From: Blumeriella jaapii
Taxonomy: Eukaryota; Ascomycota; Leotiomycetes; Helotiales; Drepanopezizaceae
Direction of reading: 5' to 3'
Length of the DNA: 64,000 nucleotides
NCBI GenBank assembly: GCA_009599575.1
Contig: VWND01000001.1
Span: forward strand, 620,001-684,000
The position numbers were made by a program, and so were the translations under genes. How positions within the stretch are numbered: the stretch's first letter is position 1; every line of letters begins with the position of its first letter. The notes below the pieces were generated by a model. That model was given only the letters and a program-made list of their open reading frames with translations, had not been told where the DNA came from and ran no database searches. This document shows positions 11,320-26,465 of this stretch, piece by piece.

Positions 11320-11979
11320 CGGAGCGTCTGTTCCATTGGAGTGTTCATCCGTCGAAGACCTGGATACCTTGATTTACAGTAGAGCACGTTCTCCGAGGCA
11401 TGTGTTGATATCATAGTAGAACCAATCGCGCAATGGGAGAACAGAGCCACTCCCTTTGGACAGGAAGTTGGTCTGGGGAAAGTACGGTTCCAAAGGGAAG
11501 GGTTTTTGACATCGAATTCATAAAAATCCCGCCTGGGATCTCCAGATGTCATTGAATCCAATGGAATTGAAATCCTTGGTCGATATGCAATATTTTAGCT
11601 GTGAAAAGCGCCTGAACATGATGAAATTGCTATCGACTGCTCCATAGTCACAGGCATCTAAAAATGGTTCTAGAAGAAAATGTCATGATACTCACATGTT
11701 TGGAAATTCCGCTTGGACTTTGCAAAATATATAGAGGATTGATGCGGTATGTGGAAGTGAAAGCTGGACGCATCTCTCTGTGGCAGACGACGCACTAAGG
11801 CTGGTCCGTTCCGTGGTGACTCGTCGCGAAGTGTCGGCGCTAAACGAACGCACACTTGCAAACCTCAAAAAGTTCGTGCTTCGCGACGGCGAGCCTTTGA
11901 CGACCCCCGCGCAACCCTCCCTCCAAATCCCGAACCACAAAAAGATCTCGAGCTCAGCGAGTCCATCGTGTTGCCCATC
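11320..11979. other. Intergenic, upstream of eIF3h
   Basis: About 660 bases between cid2 and the eIF3h start. It presumably carries the eIF3h promoter and leader. No gene, repeat or clear element seen. Confidence 0.5.
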
Positions 11980-13184
11980 ATGGCAGACGCTGCAGTAAAG
12001 GAAATCCCGTTGAACTCGGTGCAGATCGAGGCGCTGGTATGCTCAACTCGTTCATGGTCGAGAGCGCGGGGACTGACAAGATGCACAGGTGGTCATGAAG
12101 ATTGTCAAGGCATGCTCTGCGACTTTCCCTACGACGGCGACTGGATCTATCGTGGGCATGGATATCAACGGGACTCTCCAAATCACCAACTGTTTTCCGT
12201 TCCCCGCTGCAGACATCTCGACTGCCGATTCCCACCCCAACGATCACATGGCCGCCTCGAACATCGCTGCTGCCGCTCCGCGGTCGAAGGCAAACATCGC
12301 ATATCAAAACGAGATGATCAAGTACTTGCGGGAGGTCAACGTCGACGCGAACAATGTGGGATGGTACACGAGCGCGAACATGGGCAACTTCATCAACACC
12401 AGCCTGATCGAGAACCAATTCCATTACCAAAGCCAGCTGAATGAGAGGACTGTCGCTTTGGTTCACGATGTCAGCAGGAGTTCTCAGGGTGCTTTGAGTC
12501 TGCGAGCTTTCAGACTGTCCCCAACATTCATGGCCGCGTTCAAGGAGAGCAAGTTTACGACTGAGCAGTAGGTTTTGCGCCGGGCAGTTGAGGGTGTTGG
12601 CTAATCCACCTCACAGCATGCAAAAGTCGAAGCTCACATATAAGGACGTCTTGACCGAGCTCCCCATCATTGTCCACAACTCCCACCTCTTGACGTCCTT
12701 CCTGCACCAGATGCCCGGCACACTCCCCAAGAAGGACCTCGAGTTCCCCGCCAGCCTGTCCGACCTCGCCTTGAACCCCCCTCAGATTCCGCTGTACCCC
12801 AACCTCGAGTCTCTTGACTTGTCGGTGGACCCCTTCCTGGAGAGAACCTGCGATCAGCTCTTAGACAGCATTGAGACTCACTACACCGAGCTCAACAACT
12901 TCCAGTACTTCCAAAGACAACTGGCCCGCGAGCAAACCAAGGTCACTGCATGGAAGACTAAGCGAGCGGCGGAGAATGCCACACGTGCAACCCAGAAGCT
13001 GGCACCTCTTCCCGAGGACGAGTGGGAGAGACTCTTCAAGCTGCCCACCGAGCCGAGCCGATTGGAGGGCATGTTGAATGCTCGCCAAGTTGAGCAGTAC
13101 TCCAGACAGGTGGATGGCTTTACGGCTAGCGTCACCAGCAAGATGTTCGCGGTCAAGAGCAATTTGTTACCTGATTCCGAGTAG
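11980..13184 (+). CDS. Translation initiation factor eIF3 subunit h
   Basis: MPN-domain subunit of eIF3, the cytoplasmic scaffold that loads mRNA and the ternary complex on the 40S ribosome. Three exons, 11980..12036, 12089..12567 and 12617..13184, give 367 residues, the usual length in filamentous fungi. The N terminus reads [19 protein letters not shown] and continues after intron 1 with [20 protein letters not shown]. The MPN core includes [17 protein letters not shown] and [17 protein letters not shown]. The JAMM metal-binding HxH motif is not complete, as expected for the non-catalytic eIF3h. Both introns are GT-AG (12037-12088, 12568-12616). The C-terminal half has the helical [14 protein letters not shown] region. 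Confidence 0.93.
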
Positions 13185-15451
<2,267 letters not shown>

Positions 15452-16080
15452 ATTCTAGTTTCAATTTCAAGTTTTGGGTTTGCAATTTGTACAGGCGATG
15501 ACGGAGTGAAACTTTCAACACCATTAACGATGGCATGAAATCGGGGGAAAAGCATTTGTCCTTCAACGGCATATACACGAGAGTCTTGTTTCTCGGGAAA
15601 AAGTTTCAACAAAACGTTGGGTCTCGTTTTCAAGCATGGCGTTTACTTGGCTCTTCAACCACGGCCAAGTAGAGGTCAGTGTCGGTTGTCTAGACGTAGA
15701 GAGGAGATTTCTTCTGGGGAATGAAGATGATGGCTGTTTATATCGGCATTGGAGTGCATCTTCTAGTCCCATTGCACGCAAGTGATATACAGTGGTGCCT
15801 ACCGAAACTCCATTCCCCAACCCTCGTGTTTCCTTTTCATTACCAACTAGAGCCGAGCCGCTTACGGAGAGCAGCAGTCTTCCGATTCCGAGGCCCAAGC
15901 AAGGACGATGAAATACTCGCCAAAATGGCTCATGTTGCCTGTCGGCTGTCAGTGGCCGAACCCCCCCTTTCTTTTTCGCTCTCGCCGCTGCTGTGCTTCC
16001 TTCAACAGAAACGTATATCAGTCAGTCAGTGAATCGATTGGCCACACAGACACGGGCAGTACGCTGACGATCCCGTGGGT

Positions 16081-16292
16081 GAATGAATGAATGAATGAAT
16101 GAATGGATCAATGCTCGCGTCACCCTAGGCTCTCCCAAGACATGGAGATAGAATAAGAATAGGAATAAGAATTGGAATTGGAATGAGAATAAGAATGAGA
16201 ATGAATAAGAATGAGAATAAGAATGAGAATAAGAAAGAATAAGAATAAGAAAGAATAAGAATAAGAACAAGAATTAGAATAAGAATAAGAAA
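16081..16292. repeat. (GAAT)n / (GAATAA)n array
   Basis: Starts with six GAAT units, then after about 40 bases a long interrupted GAATAA/GAATGA tract of about 150 bases. Confidence 0.9.
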
Positions 16293-16346
16293 TGAATGGA
16301 TGGCCTTCTGCCTCGTTTGGAAGATAGGCTCAGCCTACGTTCTGTT

Positions 16347-16352
<6 letters not shown>

Positions 16353-16380
<28 letters not shown>

Positions 16381-16418
16381 GTGGCGCGGCACTTCCTCTT
16401 TGGGTTGTGTGTGTGTGT
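16353..16418. repeat. CT and GT dinucleotide runs
   Basis: About 14 CT units followed, after a short gap, by six GT units. Confidence 0.85.
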
Positions 16419-17029
16419 GTTGAAGTGAGGAGAGATAACGGAGATATTGAATATGTCTGGGATGCATTTAATCGGCTTATGGGGAAACAGTGTAGGCAGA
16501 TGATGTCAGTGACTTCTTAGCCATTAGAGTCTGTAGAAATGGTCCGAATAAGGCAACTTCTCTCGTTAAGAGCATATACATAGCTTTGGGTTTTGAGATG
16601 TCTGCGTTGTCTCAAGAAACACATGAACGGAAATCTTGCTCGTCGACTCTTTCGTGCTAGAAATGGGTTAGAAGAATGGAGGATTGTGAAGTTGTGGGTA
16701 GGGAGGGAGCATTGATGTTTTGTTTGCGTCTCGCTTGAAGAACGGCAGTGGAAAGCTACTCGGAAACTTGCAGAACCTACCTATGTTTTGGAGAAGTTTC
16801 GTTGATGACCAGAAACCAGTCGAATCTGCGAAAGAGAGAGTGGTTTATCAACCACATCACGCAAAGTCGAAAAAGAATAGGAGATCTATGTAGTCACGTG
16901 GGTTGTAGGCGTTTATGAATGCTTTCCCGGTCGAAGTAAGAGGCTGATCGTGCGAGGCTCACGGTTGTTCTTCTCAACCACGAACAGCAAAACGACACCG
17001 CACGAATCACAAGCTGCCCGAGTAACAGG

Positions 17030-17704
17030 ATGGAGGGGTTAAGTACAAGCCACCCGCTGGTGTGGATTGATTGCGAGGCATGTTCACTAAATTCCGCCGA
17101 GCCGGTGGCATTTGGCTGACTAGGACGCCCTAGATGACCGGCTTGGACATCGACAACGACGTTATCATCGAAATCTTCTGTGTGATCACCAACGGCAACC
17201 TGGATGTACTCGACGAGAAGGGATGGGGCGCCGTGATCCACCAGCCCAAGGAGAAAATGGAGCAGATGGTACGACGGTCTGCGCGTCTCCTTGCCCGGCC
17301 ACGGCTAAGCAGCACAGGATGAATGGTGTACACGAACTCACGGCGAGAGCGGCCTGACCGGCGCAGTGCTCGCATCGAAGACGACGCCCGAGCAAGCAGC
17401 CACGGATCTGCTCGAGTACATCACGAAGTTCGTCCCCGAGCCGAAGCGCGGGCTCCTGGCCGGGAACAGCATACACGCGGACAAGGCGTTCTTGCGACAG
17501 GAGCCCTACAAGAAAGTCGTGGACCACCTGCACTACAGGCTGTTCGATGTCAGCACCATGAAGGAGGCTTTGAAGCGTTGGGGGTCCCTGGACCAGCTCC
17601 TGGCGGTGCCGAAGAAGACGGGGACACACACTGCCCGCGCTGATATCCTCGAAAGTATCGCGGAAGCGAGGTATTTCAAGGAAGCCATCTTTCGGAAGCA
17701 GTGA
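17030..17704 (+). CDS. rex2: Oligoribonuclease (Orn/Rex2 family, DEDDh 3'-5' exonuclease)
   Basis: Degrades short RNA oligonucleotides to mononucleotides. Three exons, 17030..17077, 17134..17268 and 17318..17704, give 189 residues. Catalytic residues are visible: D14 and E16 in WIDCEMTGLD, D116 in IHADKAFL, and H165 and D170 in THTARAD, the DEDDh set. Intron 1 (17078-17133) begins with GC (GCATGT), not GT. It must be spliced there because it separates D14-x-E16 from the following MTGLD, and it has a good GCTGACT branch site. Intron 2 (17269-17317) is GT-AG. No mitochondrial presequence precedes the chosen Met. The frame is open upstream to 16940 without another ATG, so an unseen upstream exon encoding a targeting peptide remains possible. 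Confidence 0.92.
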
Positions 17705-18143
17705 CACGATACGCAGGCAGAGAAGGCTTGCACCATGGCTTCAGCAGACGGAAAAAGAGGCCTTTGGCGTCCGGGCTGCTGGCGATCACAGCAGAATGAT
17801 GCCAGGCCACGGCCATTCCGGCAACATCGAAGAAGCAGCCGGGCGAGATGCATGGCTGGGTCTCTTTTCCGGCCGGAGGTGTACATATACATAGCTATTA
17901 TATCTCGGTGTTGAATGGCGATATCAGGATAGGTACATCAAGTACAGTACATTTACAGTCTTGTACTGTACGAATAGTGCTGGGGTCCCAAGCCCCACGT
18001 TTGGCAGGACGATCCCGCTTTATTGACGCTGCCCGTCTTGACGCAACTCCTTCTCTCTCTTCTCCTCTCTTCTCCTCACTCAACTCTTCTCGCGCAAATC
18101 TCCTCCTTGGAATTGCACCGCAACCCCTTCGCATTCTGCAATC
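17705..18143. promoter_or_regulatory. Promoter region of phosphoglucomutase
   Basis: About 440 bases. TACAG/CTGTA tracts at about 17940-17972 and a CT-rich run at about 18045-18085 just before the start codon, as in many well-expressed fungal promoters. Confidence 0.5.
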
Positions 18144-19987
<1,844 letters not shown>

Positions 19988-20287
19988 GTGCTTTTCAAGG
20001 ACGTGCATCGATTTACGATTGGAATGTGCGGGAGTGAGCGGTTGAGACGAGGACACGGGTTCTGATTGTTTATACCACACATGAAATCCAAAAGCGTTGA
20101 TGAATCAAGTCTCTCCATGCTGCCTTCTTGTCGACGCCATGAATGCCATGCGATTCGATTCCACAGCCCAGCCCAACCCAGCGTTTTCTGCTTCATCGCC
20201 AGGAGAAGCTAGCATATCCCGCGAACGCAGGCTTCTCAGATACCGACGTAGTTGATTGAGTGCGCTTTCATCCACATGGGTCTATCT

Positions 20288-20320
20288 GGCTTTGCTTCTT
20301 TCTTTCTTTCTTTCTTTCTC
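20288..20320. repeat. (TTTC)n run
   Basis: About eight TTTC units. Confidence 0.85.
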
Positions 20321-20520
20321 AGCCCGCCAGCGCGCTAACCTCGATGGATCCTTGCACTCTGGGACCCGAGGTACGGTACTTGCACAGTACGAGGTTCCTA
20401 CGTTGTGTTTGTTCTCTCTCCGCTGCGTGGGCTCGCTCGCTCGCTTAGGTTCGTTCGTTTTGTTTACAGTAGTACAGTACGGTACATACAGCGTGCTCGT
20501 CACGCACCAAATTTCAAAAG

Positions 20521-20527
20521 TTTTTTT

Positions 20528-20570
<43 letters not shown>

Positions 20571-20656
20571 GTTGGCTTTTTTTGGGCTTTTTTTGGGCTT
20601 TTTTTTGGGCTTTTTTTTGGGCTTTTTTTTTTTTTTTTTGGGCTTTTTTTTTTGGT
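20521..20656. repeat. T run, 39-base G run and T(n)GGGC array
   Basis: Nine Ts, then G at every base from 20530 to 20568, then five GGGC blocks separated by 6-17 Ts. Homopolymer length is unreliable in sequencing, so the true G count may differ. Confidence 0.85.
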
Positions 20657-20961
20657 TTCTTTGTTTTCCCTTCCGAACTTCCCCTCTACGGAGAAAAGCT
20701 CGCACGCGGCGCCGTCTGTTCCGATCCAGGGGGGGCGCGACGCCGAGTTTCCTTTTCGAACTCGCCGCTCCGGATGTGAGAGTGAGAGATTGAGAGGGCG
20801 AGATTGAGAGGGCGAGATTGAGAGGGAGAGATTGAGAGGGCGAGAGGGCGAGACTGCCTGCGCGAAGGTGTATGTATGGTTTGTGTGCGGAGCGGAAAGA
20901 TTTGTTTGGGATGTGTGCTTGTGTTTGTTTGTGTGTGTGTGTGTGGATGTGTGGATGTACA

Positions 20962-21044
20962 TGAAGAAGAAGAAGAAGAAGAAGAAGAGAAGAAGGAGAA
21001 GAAGAAGAAGAAGAAAAAAAAGAAGAAAAAGAAGAAAAAGACGT
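20962..21044. repeat. GAA-rich purine array
   Basis: Interrupted (GAA)n/(AAG)n tract of about 80 bases, just beyond the 3' end of the permease gene. Confidence 0.9.
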
Positions 21045-21090
21045 CTCTTCCCCCAACGCAGCCGAGAGCGCGCGCGCGGGAATCCCCAGC

Positions 21091-23186
21091 TCACAAGCCA
21101 TTGCTCGCGCACGTGAAGACGCCCGAGACATTGCCCTCGGCATAGCTGTTGATGATGCTCTGCACGCTCGTGTACGTGCCGGCGCCGAGGAAGAAGAAGC
21201 CGACGGCGATGATGAAGAGGTTGAGGGCCAGCAGGGCGTAGCCGTGGAGGGACTGGGCGCGCAGCCACTCGAGGCCGCCGTCGACGCGGCGCATGCGGAT
21301 GTAGGCCACGCCCCAGAAGATGAAGCCGAAGAAGGAGTCGAAGAGGGAGGACATGAGCGAGAGCAGGTCGCTGAAGAAAGGGATGACTTCGGCCTGGGCG
21401 TCGACGGTTAGGAGGGGACCTTGCGTGGGAGGGAGAGAGAGAGGGAGGGAGAGAGAGAGGGAGGGAGAGAGAGGGGAGGAGAGGGAGAGAGAGAGGGAGG
21501 GAGAGAGAGAGGGAGGGAGAGAGAGAGGGAGGGAGAGAGAGAGGGAGGAGAGAGAGAGAGAGGGGGAGGGAGAGAGAGAGGGAGGGAGGGAGAGAGGAGA
21601 GAGACGCACAATGATGAAGGCTACGATCCACGTGCAGGCAAGAATGGCGCCCCAGACGGTCCAGCCCTTGACGGTGTTGCCGACCTTGTGCGGCGATCTA
21701 TCGTCGAAGAACTGGTTGAAGAGGAAGCGGGCCGACACGGACGCGTACAGCACGCCGAGGAAGATCAACGTCGGCACCATGAACGAGAACGAGACCTTCT
21801 TGAAGACCTCGTTGCTGAGCGAGCCAAACGCGGGCGAGGTCATGTACTGGTTCCCGGTGTAGACGTAGACGATCGATCCGACGATGCCAAAGACAAAGAC
21901 CTCGGCGATGGTGACGGCCCAAAGCGCTTTCGGGAAGTCGGCCGGCTTCTCCATTTCGGCGATGAAGCTGGGAATCGTGATCTGGCCGATGAACGTGTAG
22001 CTGATGTTCAGGAAAGCGCTCATCCCCATCACGAAGGTGGTGCCGACGACCGGCAGCGCCGTCACCACGGGAGAGCCCCCGTGTATGTGAGTGACTGGGT
22101 CGATGAAATCCGGATCTGGGTTGTAGCCAGCCGGGTGGTCTTCAGCGCCTGCGAAGGCCGCGGCCAGCACGACGGAGATGAACGTAAACACGGCCGAAGC
22201 AGTAGCCAGGTGGGAGAGGGCACCGAAAGTTCTCGGGAGAGAGCAGAGCCAGCTGACGAGGACGGCCACGACAGAAAACACAATAGTGCATTGGCTGTGG
22301 TTGGTCATGGTGTTCAGGTATTTGGCGGTCACCAGAACGTGAAGACCCTGTGTTCTCAGCGAGGTATGGACTCGGGGAGCGCGATGTGCGTACCTGAATG
22401 AAGCAATTGTTCAGAAGAAACATCACACCAGTAGCTATCCACCGTCAGCGTCAGCGACCGAGGTTTGCTGGGCGGAGAAGTGCCAGAACTCACCCCACCA
22501 TGCCCACTTCTTCCCCCAGAACAGCATCTGTCCAATATCACAAACGTCGCGGACTTCCGGGTGGCGCAAGCAGAATCGCCATACCGTCAGAGAGGTGTAC
22601 AGGACAACTGCCGCCACGGCCACCGTGAGGATCAAGCCAGGCACGAGGCCAAGAGCGGAATACGAAGCCGGGAACGACATGATAGCCAAGCAGATATACT
22701 CGGAGAAGAGAAGAGCAGCAGTCTGAATCGGTTCATTAGCGCAAGTGCTTATTTCTGCCGTCGGCCGAGGCCTATGGAAATGGGATCTGCAGCTCTTGTT
22801 GACATTCCCAAGCGAGACGAGGCGAGAGAGAGAGCATTGGAGACAGGAGAGCTCGAGGCGCGTCCCAACAGGACAGGAGCAGCACTCACCTTCTGCCAGC
22901 TACAAGACCTGCTCTTGATCGCATCATCGGCCTGGATCGCCAACTGCCTCCCCAGGATATCGGCAGTCAGCGAGTCATCGTCGCTCCCCTGCGAATAGTC
23001 GAAACCCCTCAGATGCGGCAGCACCGGACAGATCCTCGGCCCATCCGCGCCACTGCTCATGCCATATTTGGGCTTGTCGATGCTGTCGCGCGCCTCGAGG
23101 TCGAGCGTTTCCTTATTCACATCCTTCGAAATCTGGAGAGGGTTCTGGCGGAGCGGCTCCGCCAGCTTCTCGCGCTTCACCTCCAT
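21091..23186 (-). CDS. Neutral amino acid permease, Mtr-type (AAAP family)
   Basis: Plasma-membrane amino acid/proton symporter similar to Neurospora Mtr. Five exons, complement(21091..21393, 21610..22347, 22394..22434, 22494..22722, 22890..23186), give about 535 residues. The first ~95 residues are a hydrophilic cytosolic tail ending in SCSWQK. Then follow membrane helices such as SEYICLAIMSFPASYSALG, TGVMFLLNNCFIQ, CTIVFSVVAVLVSWLCSLP, FVMGMSAFLNISYTFIGQI and, near the end, the LLALNLFIIAVGFFFLGAG helix. The order WGKKWAWWATG into CFIQGLHVLVTAKYLNTMT is typical of the group. All introns are GT-AG. Intron 4 (21394-21609) is much longer than the others because of a repeat. The gene converges on phosphoglucomutase. 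The exact substrate is inferred from family. Confidence 0.9.
21424..21604. repeat. GGGAGAGAGA array filling intron 4 of the permease
   Basis: About 180 bases of GGGAGAGAGA-type units on the plus strand, so CU-rich in the pre-mRNA. It lies wholly inside intron 21394-21609. Confidence 0.92.
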
Positions 23187-24932
23187 TTTCGCGAGGGAAA
23201 GTGGACGATGGGCGAGTGGGGGGCTGGGTGGTCGGTGAGGGGGGAAATCGATGTCATTAATTGCGGATGTTCAAGGTCTTGGGGAGGGTAGGAGGCGCGC
23301 GGGGAGGAAGACTCTTCGCTCGTCCACGGGCTAGAAATCGCAGCTGTCGAATTGACGTTTGCTCAACGGACAGGATCTGGAGAATGTCGAAGGCTGTCTT
23401 ATAACGAGGGGGAAAAAAGAGATGGTCTAGTGGGGGCCTTGTCGAGCGCACCGGGGCGAGGAATGTGGAGTGTCTGGTAGAGACTTGTCCGCCCTCGGCT
23501 TAGAGATGCTAGGGGGATTTAGGCCGGGTCCGAAGGCGACGACGGACTCGGCAGAATCTGCACCGGAATCCACATCTTGATGCCCATTGGGGTGAGGAGA
23601 GGCGGTTGTCATGTAGACCACCTGTTTCTCCATGTTGCACCAGATGCCGAGTCGGGTGACCACGGCCTACTCGGATCACAGCCGGTAGTAGGTGGATGTA
23701 CCAAAATGGCAGAAAGTAAACAAAGATGACATCGCACGTCGACCTGAACCGAGAACAAAGGAGAGAATTCGCCGCATACGTCATCCTTGCCGAGCCCGAG
23801 CTGTTGCTTATCTGGGATAAGCGTGGAGGCGTGTTGGATGTAGCGTCTTGACGTGCATGTGCCAGTCTTTCGTATCTGTACAGTACAATACAGTACACAC
23901 AGAACTGTATGACACTGAGCTTGGTTGGAGGTTTTAAAGCCCTACTGATAGGCAAGGAGAATCACCATTTGACTTTCTTTTCACACCCCAACCAAGACTT
24001 GATCTTGAATCCAAGTACCTCCAGGTTGGAACCAAAGAAACAAACAGCGCTTACATTTATTGGACCGCTTATCAACAACCTCACTATTATCAACATATGC
24101 ATGTATATACAATAAACAGTATGTGTGTATGTGTGGAAGCAAAACAAAGCAAAGCAACTCCAATCCAAGCCTCCCCACTCCCGTCCCTCCTCCCAGCAAA
24201 GCCCTCCCATCCCCGTCCTTCCCCCGCCAAACCTAACCTCTTTCCCCCCGTCGAGACTTTGCCTCTCGCCCCGTGAAGATACTTACTTACAGTATCACCC
24301 CCCTCTCTGACTTGAAGATACCAACGACCAAGAAAGCCCCCGCCACCAGACAAACAAGCCAGCAACCTGGCCCGTATTAGCTCCGCATCCCATTCAACCT
24401 CATTCGATCACATTCAAACTCCCGAAGGGCATTCAGAGCCGTGATCCACTCCATTTTCAAGCGCGATCCCCGTCATCAAAGCCCCGATTCCACTTCCACT
24501 TCCAATGCCAAATTCAACTCCCAGCAGCATGAAACAATAAACAATAAAGAAGAAGAAGAAGAAGAAGAGGAAAAACTCCATGGTCGTGAAATGTTTTGCA
24601 TTCGAGACTCACATCTCCCCCTCATCATTGAGAATAATAACCTTTTCCTCTGAAGATAGAGCCCCCCAAGAAAGGAGCCAATTAGGCTAGACGAATGGAC
24701 GGAGAAAGAGAACATTACAGGTATGACAATCCCAAATAAAAAGGTCTTCGCCTCCGCGCCTTCGTCGTCCAGACCCAAATTTCCGACGTTACCCCAAGCC
24801 AGGCCGGCTGGTTCATAAATCTAGAGCTAATTTTGCGGCAAAGCAGATCAGAGCAGAACCAGACCCAAACAAAACCAAAGCATGACATCTAATGTTTCGT
24901 ATCGCTCCCCCCCTCCCCGTTTGCCCATCGTC
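23187..24932. other. Intergenic, permease promoter and Q-rich gene 3' side
   Basis: About 1.7 kb. CAGTA repeats at about 23877-23900 and a GAA tract at about 24548-24570. No supported gene. Confidence 0.55.
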
Positions 24933-26410
24933 TCACCGCCGCCCGTAACCCCTCAACATCTGCTCCCGGATGTCATCCTGACTAGTCGGGTCAAACGAGT
25001 TGCTCAGTCTCGAGCTCGAAGTGCCGAACGCACCACCCTGGCCGCTAGTGCTGCCCGACCGCGAAATGCCGCGCAGCAAGTCCGCCCCGGTAGTGTCGTA
25101 GCTGTTGTTGAGCCCAGACGTGCCGCCGTACAGGCTGTTGGTGCTGGCTTGGGACCGCGAGTTGCTGAGCCCTACACCGATCCCCTGCCCGAACCCGCCC
25201 GTCGTACCATACGTGTTGCTGCTCATGCCTAGGCTCGTGTTGGTGCTGCCTGTCGAGCTGGCGTGGCCGAGTGATTCTAACGTGGGCAGGTCGACGATGT
25301 ACGAGGAGTCCGGGAAATGCGAGTATTGGCTTTGATGCGAAGGCTGAGATTGAGAGTGGGAACGGGCGGTAGTGTAGCTAGGCGAGGGCTGGACTATGGA
25401 GTTGGTGCTCGGGGCTCGGTAGTTGTTTTCTGACGGCTGCGTGACGGCGGGCGTGTGTTGTTGAGCGAGGTTATGGATGCTGTTGCTTCTATAACCGGTG
25501 CTGGTCTGGGAGAAGGACGGTGAGGGTTGGCCAAGCGTGTGTGGACTTGAGGTTCGGTATGTGTTCTCCGCCTGAGAGAACTGTGGAGAGGCTTGAGCCA
25601 AGGTGTGCGTACTAGATGTCCTGTAGCTGTTGTTCGCGGTGTTGCTCATCTGAGGCGATGCTTGATGTCCCGCAAACAGTTGTGAGGGTTGGTGGGAAGG
25701 GTATTGTTGGCTATATGAGGGGGTCGGTTGAGCTGTTTGGTTGTAAAAGGTGTTCGTGCTGGATGAGGGGCGAGCAACGGACGTCTGCGTGGGCTTCGTT
25801 TCCTCACGCTGGGCCGTCTGTTGCATTGTCTGCTGCTGGCTTTGCTGTGACTTCTGCTGCTGCATCAAGTGATTCTGTTGTAGTTGAGGAGTGACGGATT
25901 GTTGAGGTGTGACAGATTGAGCCTTGGGCTGTTGGCGAGCCTGTTGCTGTACCTGCTGTACCTGCTGTACCTGTGGCTGAGTAGGGGTGTGACTCCGTCC
26001 ATTTTGCTGCTGTTGGAAGCTTGCAAATCTCTCATAATGTGCTTCTAAGCCTTCAGCCGGAGGACGAGTGACTGGAATGGTTTGAGAAATGCTCTGCTGC
26101 GAGGGCGTTGCTTGAGAATCAGGGATTGTGCTCGGAGGGATCGGAGGCGTAGCAGCACTGACAACAGATGCCGTCCGTGGAGGAGGCTCCGGATTTATCA
26201 TAGATGATGCGTTTGCAAGAGACTTCGGCTTGCGCTGACGCGGTCTCTTTGCAGGTGGCACGATAGGGGTTGTGGAAACATTGGTCTCCGCAGAATTCCA
26301 TTGCAGTGCGTCTTTCGCTCCACCCATGGTAGCTTCATGGTTCGGAGGAAGGATGGGAGTGTGTTGCTGCTGCTGCTGCTGCTGCTGTTGTTGCTGTTGT
26401 TGCTGTTGTT

Positions 26411-26465
<55 letters not shown>

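Larger units (their letters stand above)
15452..17029. other. Intergenic with microsatellites
   Basis: About 1.6 kb. Contains (GAAT)n and GAATAA arrays (16081-16292), a CT run and a GT run (16353-16418). I see no gene. The right end is the promoter of the oligoribonuclease gene. Confidence 0.55.
19988..21090. other. Intergenic between convergent genes, dominated by low-complexity tracts
   Basis: About 1.1 kb with a TTTC run, a 39-base G run with a T/GGGC array, and a GAA array, all listed separately. A GAGATTGAGAGGGC-type repeat lies at about 20780-20850. Long open frames here are translations of the repeats. Confidence 0.6.

Noticed and set aside
20282..21631. 449-codon open frame on the minus strand
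   Set aside because: It runs through the permease intron repeat, the GAA array and the G run in a wrong frame; the protein is Ser/Leu/Pro/Lys low complexity.
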